The notes under the pieces were generated by a model. The model was not told the DNA's origin and did not search any database. It was given only the letters and a program-made list of their open reading frames with translations. A stretch of 64,000 nucleotides of DNA, taken from the NCBI RefSeq assembly GCF_000014145.1, contig NC_008255.1:4046001-4110000 (forward strand). Reading direction: 5' to 3'. Both the position numbers and the translations under genes were made by a program. Below are positions 42,646 through 50,436 of this stretch, one piece after another. The stretch is from Cytophaga hutchinsonii ATCC 33406. Its GTDB lineage: Bacteria > Bacteroidota > Bacteroidia > Cytophagales > Cytophagaceae. Position 1 is the stretch's first letter. Each line of letters begins with the position of its first letter.

Positions 42646-43905
42646 TTAAAACCCGATTTTAATTTTATGCATTCCCTGATAGGAATAAAAGATCTTGAAT
42701 TTATATTTGTCGGCAATTGTTTTTACAATAGCGAGCCCGAGACCGGTAGTGTTTTTTTCAGCGGAATTTTTATAAAAGCGCATAAAAATATTTTTTTCAT
42801 CAAGCGCGGTATCCCCGGAGTTTTGAATGGTTACCGCATGCGCTTCAGTAATAATTTGTACAGAACCATTTGCCGGCGTATGCACAATGGCATTTTTAAT
42901 TAAATTGCTTAATAAAACATCTGCCAGATCTTTATTCATTTTTACAGAAACATCCGCTTGGTTAACATATTTAAGAGAAATATTTTTAAAGGAAGCCAGA
43001 TCTGAAAAATCAGTTGTTAAGCGCTCACAAATTTCAGCAATCGAAATCTGTGCTTCATCGGTAAATTGTTTGTTTTCAATTTTAGATAGTAATAGTAAGG
43101 ATTTATTTAAACGCGTCAGGCGATGCAGATTTTCGATTGCAGAAGCTACCATGGACAGATCAGATTCTGAAAGATCATTTTTTTCTGCCAGCAGCTCCAG
43201 CTTGTTAATACTTATAGCAAGAGGTGTCTGTAATTCATGCGAAGCATTTTCTATAAATTGTTTTTGACTGTTATAGAGTTCTATATTCTTTTTTAGAAGA
43301 TCAGAAATGGCAGTATTCAACAGTTTAAACTCATGTACATTTGTTTGCGGAGTATTGAAGTTGCTGGAATGTAAACTGAAGCTTTCCAGCTGCTTCAATA
43401 AACCATAAAATGGTTTCCAGATTTTTTTTAATAAAACAGTATTAACAATAAAAATACTGATCAGTAAAATGATATAGAGCCAGATGAGTGAATAAAAAAG
43501 ATCTTCGATAAGATCATCTTCCTCAACCATAGATGAAATGATGCGTAATTCATAATAATCGGAATGGTTTATTGTAAAAACAGTTTTTAGTAAACGCACG
43601 GTTTCCAGATCGTCTTCGTTAAGCATATACATGCTTGTATCTTTAAACACATCTTTTCTTTTATGTATTTCCAGATCGGTAATTTTACGGATGGCATAAT
43701 TGCTTTCATCAAAAGATGTTTTTTGAAGAATAGAAGAATCTTTATGTGCCTTTTGAATAATGAGCAGTTTGTAATTTTCAAGGTTATCATCGATACTATC
43801 GTACACTTCATCGAGCATCTGGAAATAAAACGTGGCCGCCCAAACACTAATGATGAAAAAAAGTGCAACAGATATGTAGAGTAATGTATAGTTGTGTAAC
43901 CTCAT
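42646..43905 (-). CDS. Sensor histidine kinase of OmpR-type two-component system
   Basis: 419 aa. Membrane helices at about 9-28 and 138-158 enclose a periplasmic sensor region of about 110 residues (YDSIDDNLENYK...), then a linker. The HisKA phosphoacceptor is His223 in QFIENASHELQTPLA, the N box is LLSNLIKNAIVHTP, and the G boxes are represented by TIQNSGDTALD and TTGLGLAIV. The ATP-binding domain looks complete. It overlaps the response-regulator gene by 4 bases, so the two are translationally coupled. The sensed signal is unknown; the periplasmic PepSY-like protein nearby is a plausible accessory. Confidence 0.92.
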   Translation of the reverse strand: MRLHNYTLLYISVALFFIISVWAATFYFQMLDEVYDSIDDNLENYKLLIIQKAHKDSSILQKTSFDESNYAIRKITDLEIHKRKDVFKDTSMYMLNEDDLETVRLLKTVFTINHSDYYELRIISSMVEEDDLIEDLFYSLIWLYIILLISIFIVNTVLLKKIWKPFYGLLKQLESFSLHSSNFNTPQTNVHEFKLLNTAISDLLKKNIELYNSQKQFIENASHELQTPLAISINKLELLAEKNDLSESDLSMVASAIENLHRLTRLNKSLLLLSKIENKQFTDEAQISIAEICERLTTDFSDLASFKNISLKYVNQADVSVKMNKDLADVLLSNLIKNAIVHTPANGSVQIITEAHAVTIQNSGDTALDEKNIFMRFYKNSAEKNTTGLGLAIVKTIADKYKFKIFYSYQGMHKIKIGF

Positions 43906-44579
43906 AAAGCGATAAGCTTATAACCAATGCCGTAAACTGCCTGAATTTCGATTGCAGCTTGTTGATCCTTTAATTTTTTACGCAGATTTTTTATTTGCGA
44001 ATAAATGAATTCAAAATCATCTGATTCATCGGTAAAGTCGCCCCATACATGTTCGGCTAAAGAAGTTTTATTTATGAGCCTGTTTTTGTTTACCATAAAA
44101 TAAGCCAGCACGTCAAACTCTTTTCTGTTCAGTGCAATAGGTTCATTGTTTATAAACGCAACGCGGTCTTCAAACTGAATCTTAACATTGTTGATCTCGA
44201 GTTCATTTTTCCCCTTCAATGTTTTTCTCCTAAGCACAGATTTAACGCGTGCTGTTAGTTCCGCAATATGAAAGGGCTTGATTAAATAATCATCCGCACC
44301 AAGATTAAGTCCTGCAACTTTATCTTCAATAGAATTTTTTGCTGAAATAATAATGACGTTACTTGCTTTGTCAAGCCGTTTCAATTCTTTTAAAATATCA
44401 AAACCACTTCCATCGGGCAGCATAATATCAAGTAAAATACAATCGTAATCAAACGAAATAATTTTGTCCAAAGCGCTCTGATACGTGGTTGCTGATTCTA
44501 CAACATACAATTCCTTTTCGAGTGTTTCCTGAACTATTTCCTGCATGGAAACTTCATCTTCGATCACTAAAATTTTCAT
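43902..44579 (-). CDS. OmpR/PhoB-family response regulator
   Basis: 225 aa. Receiver domain with acidic pair E7-D8, phosphoacceptor D51 in ILLDIMLPDGSG, Ser79 in the T/S position and Lys101 in LIKPFHIAEL. The winged-helix output domain (about 128-225) has ALNRKEFDVLAYFMVN and the DDFEFIYSQIKNLRKKLKDQQAAIEIQAVYGIGYKL recognition-helix region typical of the family. OmpR-type dimers bind tandem 10-bp-spaced repeats, the same spacing seen in the shared element upstream of this gene (44601-44617). Confidence 0.93.
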   Translation of the reverse strand: MKILVIEDEVSMQEIVQETLEKELYVVESATTYQSALDKIISFDYDCILLDIMLPDGSGFDILKELKRLDKASNVIIISAKNSIEDKVAGLNLGADDYLIKPFHIAELTARVKSVLRRKTLKGKNELEINNVKIQFEDRVAFINNEPIALNRKEFDVLAYFMVNKNRLINKTSLAEHVWGDFTDESDDFEFIYSQIKNLRKKLKDQQAAIEIQAVYGIGYKLIAL

Positions 44580-44911
44580 GATTCAATTAACAGTTTAATT
44601 CTGTAAAGAATTGGGAATTAAAGCAATTAACAAAGGTTAATTCACATCATTTTTAATTTTATTGAAAAAAACTTCACAAAAGCACATTTTATATATTTTA
44701 TTCAACAAGCTGAATTTACATAATACCTGTCAAATAGAAATAGTATTTGAAAGTAAAAATTTCGCAGAATTATTTTTAATTTCAATCTATAAACCAGCTA
44801 TTTTTTGATCTTATTCAGGTCACATACGTTACAATGAAATAATCACGATAAGCATTGTATTTATTGTAACAGCACGGCTGGCATGCAATCACGCTAAATG
44901 GAAAAGAACGT
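44580..44911. other. 332-bp divergent intergenic region
   Basis: Lies between the minus-strand response regulator and the plus-strand PAS-domain gene. It holds the regulator element at 44601 and a perfect 8-bp inverted repeat GTTACAAT/ATTGTAAC (44828-44835 and 44863-44870, 27 bases apart) 41 bases before the PAS gene. The rest is AT-rich without recognisable features. Confidence 0.5.
44601..44617 (-). promoter_or_regulatory. Shared 17-bp regulator element, copy upstream of the response-regulator gene
   Basis: Minus strand TTCCCAATTCTTTACAG. Its distance to the start codon is only 21 bases from the near end, which would leave almost no leader if the same promoter spacing applied, so here it may act in autoregulation with a different promoter position. 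Confidence 0.5.
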
Positions 44912-45511
44912 ATGACAGGAGAATTATCTGAAAGCAGAAATCAGGAAACAACACTTGATAATCTTATAGAGGGGTTTCAACTAATAAGTTTTGATTGGAA
45001 GTACTTGTATGTGAATGACGCTGTCATAAAGCATAGTAAGTATTCCAAAGAAGAATTACTTGGCTATACGATGATGGAAAAATATCCGGGTATTGAAAAA
45101 ACGCCGATGTTTGATCTGTTAAAAGTTTGTATGCGCGAACGCAAAGCAGATTATTTTGAAAATGAATTTACATATCCCGACAATTCTAAAGGCTGGTTTG
45201 AATTGCGGATACAGCCAGTTTCAGAAGGGTTGTTTATACTATCCATTGATATCACAGAACGTAAAAAAATTGAAGAAAACAGAATTGAATATATTAACGG
45301 CCTGGAAAAAATGCTGTTCATGACATCGCACCGGGTACGTCAGCCAATTACACAAATCATGGGAATGTCTTCACTATTAAATACAACAAAAAGTACACGC
45401 GAAGACCTGTTACAGATTACCGATTACATGAAACAGTCCGTTGAATCACTGGATTCTTTCACCAAAGAATTAACAACGTATATGAATAGCCTGCACGATC
45501 GGTTCAAGTAG
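44912..45511 (+). CDS. PAS-domain protein with orphan histidine-kinase-like dimerisation helix
   Basis: 199 aa. One PAS fold (about 15-120; LIEGFQLISFDWKYLYVNDAVIKHSKYSKEELLGYT...FILSIDITERKKIEE) is followed by a DHp-like helical pair with an H-box, MTSH140RVRQPITQIMG. The frame ends there: no N, G1 or F boxes and hence no ATPase domain. It cannot phosphorylate itself, so it could be a phosphotransfer or decoy partner for a full kinase, or a remnant. The TAG stop is part of the terminal repeat of the palindromic element at 45508. Confidence 0.8.
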   Translation: MTGELSESRNQETTLDNLIEGFQLISFDWKYLYVNDAVIKHSKYSKEELLGYTMMEKYPGIEKTPMFDLLKVCMRERKADYFENEFTYPDNSKGWFELRIQPVSEGLFILSIDITERKKIEENRIEYINGLEKMLFMTSHRVRQPITQIMGMSSLLNTTKSTREDLLQITDYMKQSVESLDSFTKELTTYMNSLHDRFK

Positions 45512-45612
45512 GGGCAACTTTTTACGGTTGCCGATATTTTGGCAACCGTAAAGCTCTGTAATTGTAAAGGGTAGTAACCGTAAAGATGCGTAAGCGTAAC
45601 CGTTGCCCCTAC
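45508..45612. repeat. 105-bp palindromic element that supplies two stop codons
   Basis: Perfect 11-bp terminal inverted repeats, GTAGGGGCAAC (45508-45518) and GTTGCCCCTAC (45602-45612), enclose a perfect 12-bp inner hairpin (TTTACGGTTGCC 45521-45532 and GGCAACCGTAAA 45541-45552) and further GTAACCGTAAAG-like repeats. The converging PAS gene and OmpA-family gene both end in TAG codons within the two terminal repeats. It resembles a REP or MITE-like element, and could also work as a bidirectional terminator. Confidence 0.65.
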
Positions 45613-47126
45613 ATGGTTATAATGCGGAGTTCAACACGTCTGTTGTATTTTCTGGTTTGTTCACCATCATTGCTGGCCACAGGATATTTGCTTCCGTAAC
45701 CAACACTTTTAATGCGGTCGGCGCTGATGCCTTTGCTTACCAGATATTTTTTTGCAGATTCAACACGATTTTTTGACAACTCCATATTTTTTTTCGCACT
45801 GCCCACATTATCCGTATGTCCTGAAAGCTCGATGATCATACCCGGATACTGATTCATTACTGTAACTAATTGATCAAGCGCTGGTAGCGAAGAAGATAGC
45901 AGCTCATAGCTGGTACGTTCAAAAAGCACATTGTGCAGCAAAATGTTTGTACCTGAAGATAGTTTTGATAACTCAATGATACGTGTGGCATACAGCGCCT
46001 TTTGTTCGGCAGCAGTAATCACAAATGTATCAAGTGTTGGATAGTAGGAAGGCAGAAATGTTTTGACAATAACATAAGGTGCTACAGAAATATCGGTACT
46101 ATATAATCCTTCTTTTGAAATCACACTTACAGATGTTGCCTGCGAATAAATATCAATATGCCCATCAATAGGTTTTGTAGAACTTTTATCAATGATTTCG
46201 ATCATTACATTAAGCTTGGGCTCTGTTTTTACCGGTTCTTTTTTAACAATACCTGCCGCGGCAATTGCATCGTTGCTGCATGCATACGGCGTACTTTGCA
46301 GTTTAGAAAATTCCCAGTAACCAAACTTTGTTGTATCAGTGCCATACCCCCAGATGCCGTTCATCTTTGTTCCTTCTTTATTCAATACAAGTAAACACCA
46401 ACCAGAAAGTTTCTCATCGTCGTTTTGCTTCCAGGCGAATGTGTATGTTTTCCGGCTAACCTGTGTCAGATATATTTCTCCGTTTTTCCATTTGTAGCAG
46501 CCATATATGGTTCCGTTTGCAACTTTATTAATACTTACCCAATCAAAGTTGGTATTCCAAACACCTGTGATAGAAGCAGCAGTAACACCAGGTGTAACAA
46601 ATGTGCCCCATGCTTCAAACTCCATTAACTCCGTCCATTGCAGGTTTCCGTAGTTTGATAAAATGGTAAGTTTAATCCAGCGGGCTTTTACGGGCGCAAT
46701 ATCAAAGGAATTGTATTTATTTTCTTCCAGCAGATACGTTGCTGCAGGCAGAAAGCCAGACTTGGCCGAGGTCATTGAATATTCAACTTTAATATCTTTG
46801 GCACTGATGTTTTTATATTCTTTCTGGCAAAATGTATTGAATGCAAAATTGCTGATCAGAAAATCTTCCGATAATTCAAAGACAAATACATACGGCACTT
46901 TGGATGTTGCGCCCGAACACCAGCCAGTAGCAGCGTTTTGATCCAGTAAACCAAAAACCGACCAATCATTTATTTTAGCAGCATATGGTGTAGGTGTAAA
47001 AAATGTAGAAGGTTTTTGTATAATGCTGCAACCGTTTTTTAACGCCAGGGCATTAATTTTATTCGCATGACCAAATGAAACGGATAAAAGAAATATAAAA
47101 AGAAAACCTATTTGCTTGCGTATCAT
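45609..47126 (-). CDS. OmpA-family peptidoglycan-binding protein with discoidin-like domain
   Basis: 505 aa with a signal peptide (IGFLFIFLLSVSFGHA). An F5/8-type or NADase-associated glycan-binding-like domain follows (about 50-175: VFGLLDQNAATGWCSG...PYVFVFELSEDFLISNFAFNTF...ARWIKLTILSNYGNLQWTELMEFEAWG), then a beta-rich middle part. The C-terminal OmpA domain (about 390-505) has ELSGHTDNVGSAKKNMELSKNRVESAKKYLVSKGISADRIKSVGYG and ends RKYNRRVELRI. It likely tethers the outer membrane to peptidoglycan. Its TAG stop sits in the palindromic element. Confidence 0.88.
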   Translation of the reverse strand: MIRKQIGFLFIFLLSVSFGHANKINALALKNGCSIIQKPSTFFTPTPYAAKINDWSVFGLLDQNAATGWCSGATSKVPYVFVFELSEDFLISNFAFNTFCQKEYKNISAKDIKVEYSMTSAKSGFLPAATYLLEENKYNSFDIAPVKARWIKLTILSNYGNLQWTELMEFEAWGTFVTPGVTAASITGVWNTNFDWVSINKVANGTIYGCYKWKNGEIYLTQVSRKTYTFAWKQNDDEKLSGWCLLVLNKEGTKMNGIWGYGTDTTKFGYWEFSKLQSTPYACSNDAIAAAGIVKKEPVKTEPKLNVMIEIIDKSSTKPIDGHIDIYSQATSVSVISKEGLYSTDISVAPYVIVKTFLPSYYPTLDTFVITAAEQKALYATRIIELSKLSSGTNILLHNVLFERTSYELLSSSLPALDQLVTVMNQYPGMIIELSGHTDNVGSAKKNMELSKNRVESAKKYLVSKGISADRIKSVGYGSKYPVASNDGEQTRKYNRRVELRIITM

Positions 47127-47148
47127 GAATCGAATGTTTGCTGTAAAA

Positions 47149-47179
47149 TAAAAAAAAAGAGTCGCATTTGCGACTCTTT
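47149..47179 (-). terminator. Terminator of the tpx transcript (minus strand)
   Basis: A 10-bp perfect stem AAAGAGTCGC/GCGACTCTTT with a 4-nt loop, next to a run of A on the plus strand, i.e. a T tract downstream for minus-strand transcription, between the tpx stop and the OmpA-family start. Confidence 0.85.
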
Positions 47180-47207
47180 ACAATATAATAAGATAAGCGG
47201 TCAGAAT

Positions 47208-47717
47208 CTATTTTAATGATTCGATTGCTTTTAATACGTGCTCATAATCAGGTTCAGAAGCAATTTCAGGAACCAATTCGGTATAGCGAACCACATTGTC
47301 TTGATCCACAACAATAATAGCACGTGCGGAAAGGCCTTTTAACGGTCCTTCCAAAATTTCAGTATTGTATTTTTGAACAAACTCAGATCCTCTGAAATCA
47401 GATCCGCTTGTTACATTTGCAATACCTTCTGTTTCACAAAAACGTTTCATGGCAAAAGGCAGATCTTTGGAAATAACCAACCCTTTAACACCTGTGGAAG
47501 CAGCAAGCTTCTGGTTGAACTGTCTTGTTTCAAGAGCACACACACTTGTATCTAAACTTGGAACGGCAATAATAACTTTTACAACTTTGCCTTCACCATA
47601 TAATGTACCTTCAGACAAATCTGTTTTTACGAATGTGAAGTCAGGTGCAGTATTTCCAATGCTTGGCAGATCACCTTTGATGGTTGTTGCGTTTCCTTTT
47701 AATGTTACTTTAGTCAT
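47208..47717 (-). CDS. tpx: Thiol peroxidase Tpx
   Basis: 169 aa, standard length. Peroxidatic Cys60 lies in PSLDTSVC and the resolving Cys94 in KRFCETEG, as in the atypical 2-Cys peroxiredoxin Tpx family; the FVQKYNTEILEGPLKGLSARAIIVVDQDNVV region is also conserved. The enzyme reduces hydrogen peroxide and alkyl hydroperoxides using thioredoxin. Single-gene unit with its own terminator. Confidence 0.96.
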   Translation of the reverse strand: MTKVTLKGNATTIKGDLPSIGNTAPDFTFVKTDLSEGTLYGEGKVVKVIIAVPSLDTSVCALETRQFNQKLAASTGVKGLVISKDLPFAMKRFCETEGIANVTSGSDFRGSEFVQKYNTEILEGPLKGLSARAIIVVDQDNVVRYTELVPEIASEPDYEHVLKAIESLK

Positions 47718-48079
47718 GATATAAATTAATTACGATGAGATGATAAACACATATAACATATCAATAAAGCACGTTATGTTTTATGCTCTAAGCTATTCCA
47801 ATTTATGCAATAGTTATGAGGAAAACAGATGGATGTATAAAATTAATCAGGCGGCAGATGTGAAAGAAATTATTGGAAGGCTGATTGTAAAAAAACAATA
47901 CCAATAACAGCTACAACCAGCGCTGCTGCTACCGTAGATCAGGTAGTAACCCAATAAAATGCAGGTCGGTATGTACCTTCTTTATACACAAATAGTCTTG
48001 CGTAAGGTTTCCTTTTGGTGTTTTTTCATGTAAATTTCCATTTGAAAGAGTTATTAATCAATAAATTAAGAAATTTCTT
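47718..48079. other. 362-bp region between divergent genes, holding a possible gene remnant
   Basis: No intact gene. The minus strand of 47803-48029 reads like a decayed small membrane protein (see that entry). Promoters of tpx and the DUF4380 gene must lie at its ends but no consensus element is clear. Confidence 0.4.
47803..48029 (-). pseudogene. Possible decayed gene for a small membrane protein
   Basis: From an ATG at 48029 the minus strand reads MKKHQK, then needs one frameshift to continue as PYARLFVYKEGTYRPAFYWVTT, a TGA stop, then STVAAALVVAVIGIVFYNQ with a clear membrane helix, and runs on to a TAA at 47805. The uninterrupted, protein-like composition across two lesions suggests a broken gene. 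Alternatively it is chance; no homologue is known to me. Confidence 0.3.
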
Positions 48080-49042
48080 ATGAAAATAAAGTACCTATTC
48101 CCATCTGTTATAATTTTTGGAACAGTATTCTTTTCCTGTACAGAAACTAAAACGGTAGAAAATGCGGAAACAAAAGACACAATAAAAAATGCAACGGTTC
48201 AAATCGCAGCTATTGGTGACAGCGCGTACACACTTGCTTTTGGTGATATACAGGCATTGATTGATTATAAAAACGGCGGAAGATTAGAAGCGTTTTCGTT
48301 AAGCGGAACAAATATTTTATCCGGCAAAACAGTTAATGCCGGAAACTGGGGAACATCTATGTGGCCTAGTCCGCAACGCGCATGGGGATGGCCGCCTTCA
48401 CAACAATTAGACAATCTGGCGTATACCGTTTTACAGGATTCCGGAGCGGTGGTATTAAAAAGTCAAAAAGATCCGAAACAGGGATTTGTATTTACAAAGG
48501 CATACAGCATTGACACAAAAGACACATCGTTAATTATAACCTATACAATTTTAAACGATACAACAGTTGCACAAAAAGTTGCTGGCTGGGAAATTTCAAG
48601 AGTAGCACCGGGCGGCTTAACATTCTATCCATCCGGCGACGAGGCTAAACGCGGACAGCTGGCACCGTTAACCAAAGATACATTAGGTGTTACCTGGTTT
48701 GAATATAAAGCCGCAACAATTCCGTCCGGTGTGCCTAAATTATTGGCAGACGGAAAAGAAGGCTGGCTTGCACAGGCAAAAGGTGCGCTATTATTAGTAA
48801 AAACATTTGAAGATGTAGCAACAGGGAAATATGCACCGGAAGAAGGTGAAATTGAATTATATGCGAACCCGGATCACAGCTACATTGAAATTGAACAGCA
48901 AGGTACGTATGTTCAATTAAAAGCCGGAGAAACATTAACATACGTTGTTAGATATAAACTTGTAAAAATACCGTTGGAATTAGCGCTTATAGCAGGCAAT
49001 TCTGAATTGTTGAAAATTACACGTAGCGTAGTGAAAAGGTAA
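48080..49042 (+). CDS. DUF4380 family lipoprotein
   Basis: 320 aa with a lipoprotein signal (VIIFGTVFFSC, Cys20). The GDIQALIDYKNGGRLEAFSLSGTNIL opening and MWPSPQRAWGWPPSQQLDN match DUF4380, a beta-sandwich family related to sugar epimerase-like folds (galactose mutarotase-like). No catalytic residues can be assigned. It is probably in the periplasm or outer membrane. The histidine kinase gene follows after 35 bases, but shared function is not evident. Confidence 0.75.
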   Translation: MKIKYLFPSVIIFGTVFFSCTETKTVENAETKDTIKNATVQIAAIGDSAYTLAFGDIQALIDYKNGGRLEAFSLSGTNILSGKTVNAGNWGTSMWPSPQRAWGWPPSQQLDNLAYTVLQDSGAVVLKSQKDPKQGFVFTKAYSIDTKDTSLIITYTILNDTTVAQKVAGWEISRVAPGGLTFYPSGDEAKRGQLAPLTKDTLGVTWFEYKAATIPSGVPKLLADGKEGWLAQAKGALLLVKTFEDVATGKYAPEEGEIELYANPDHSYIEIEQQGTYVQLKAGETLTYVVRYKLVKIPLELALIAGNSELLKITRSVVKR

Positions 49043-49077
49043 TATGCTTATCAGAAGCACTGCAGCTTCATGTATGT

Positions 49078-50418
49078 ATGAATAAAATTTTTTCACCAAA
49101 AATACTTACGGAAAACAGCATAGACGCAAAGCGCAATTTCATTGCTAAAGTGACAATTGCGCTTTGCTTTGTATTAAGTGTTGGCTTTTCGATTGTATTT
49201 TTTATACAAAAGATTTATCCTTTAAATATTATTTTTGCATTTTTCTCTATTGTATATGTGATTGCATGGTCCATGTACGAGCTTAAAAACCCGCTGGCCG
49301 CAAAGGTTATGCTATATAGTGCAATGCTGGCGCAGGTTTTTTTTATGGCAATTGTGTTAGGTGTTTTCGTTGAGATTAAAGTGTTCTTTATACCAATCGC
49401 AATTGTGCCCTTATTGATTTTTTCAAAAAAAGAGAAAGTGCCAATGTACGCACTGCTGATCCTCACAGCAGTCAATATTGTTATGATCAATACATTTGTT
49501 CACCGGATTTATGGTCCGGAACAGATTTATTCATTTGAAACATACAGAAATATAAATAATGCATTCGACATAACATCGATGCTTTGTATGGTTATCCTTG
49601 CCTTTTTATTCCTTCAACTGACTGAAGCCGGAGAGATAGAATTAATAGATGCGAATAAAGCTCTGTCAAAACAAAAGGAAGTAGAACTTCAAAATAATTT
49701 TTTATTAAAACGGGCAAAGGAAGACCAGGAGCGAATGAATCTTATGAAAGATCATTTGTTCCGCATCATCTCTCACGATCTGAGAAGCCCGATAAACACA
49801 ATCCATGGGTTAACAGAATTATTGATCAGTAAAAAATTATCAAGAGAAGAAGAAACCGTTATAACGGAACAATTAAAAAAATCTACCGACAGCACCAATC
49901 AGTTGCTGGACAATTTACTAAGCTGGTCTGCATTTCAGATTAATAATGCCTCGAAGCCTAACATTGTAGAGGTTAACATTAAAGAACTCATCAACGACAT
50001 CTTTAAGCAGCTTGATGTAAAGCTTACGCAAAAAAATATTTCGATTATTGAAAAAATAGATCACACTATTTTTATTCAGGCAGACTCAAGCATGCTTGAA
50101 ATCGTTATCCGGAATATTATTTCAAATGCTATAAAATTCAGCTATCAGGAACAGGTTATTCATGTGCATGCGGAAATTGCTGATAGAGATTTAGTTATTC
50201 AGGTTAAAGATTCAGGTATTGGTATGCCGAAAGAAATACTGGACAAACTTTTTACAAATGATAAATCTGTAAGCAGGGCAGGCACGTATAACGAAAAAGG
50301 ATCAGGGATTGGCTTGCTGCTGTGCAAAAATCTCCTTGAAAACTGCGGCGGAAAAATCGAAGCTAAAAGTATCCCCAAACAGCAAACGATATTTACCATT
50401 AAGCTCCCAATGAATTAA
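49078..50418 (+). CDS. Membrane sensor histidine kinase, tandem copy 1
   Basis: 446 aa. About six membrane helices (roughly 24-44, 49-66, 77-97, 101-115, 123-139 and 166-182) act as the sensor, without a large periplasmic loop. A coiled linker leads to FRIISH233DLRSPINTIHGL (HisKA H box). ATPase boxes: N box IRNIISNAIKFS, G1 VKDSGIGMPK, F box and G2 NEKGSGIGLLLCKNL. The next gene is a paralogue 18 bases downstream. No response regulator is encoded nearby on this strand. Confidence 0.9.
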   Translation: MNKIFSPKILTENSIDAKRNFIAKVTIALCFVLSVGFSIVFFIQKIYPLNIIFAFFSIVYVIAWSMYELKNPLAAKVMLYSAMLAQVFFMAIVLGVFVEIKVFFIPIAIVPLLIFSKKEKVPMYALLILTAVNIVMINTFVHRIYGPEQIYSFETYRNINNAFDITSMLCMVILAFLFLQLTEAGEIELIDANKALSKQKEVELQNNFLLKRAKEDQERMNLMKDHLFRIISHDLRSPINTIHGLTELLISKKLSREEETVITEQLKKSTDSTNQLLDNLLSWSAFQINNASKPNIVEVNIKELINDIFKQLDVKLTQKNISIIEKIDHTIFIQADSSMLEIVIRNIISNAIKFSYQEQVIHVHAEIADRDLVIQVKDSGIGMPKEILDKLFTNDKSVSRAGTYNEKGSGIGLLLCKNLLENCGGKIEAKSIPKQQTIFTIKLPMN

Positions 50419-50436
50419 TCATTAAAACGTAAAAAT

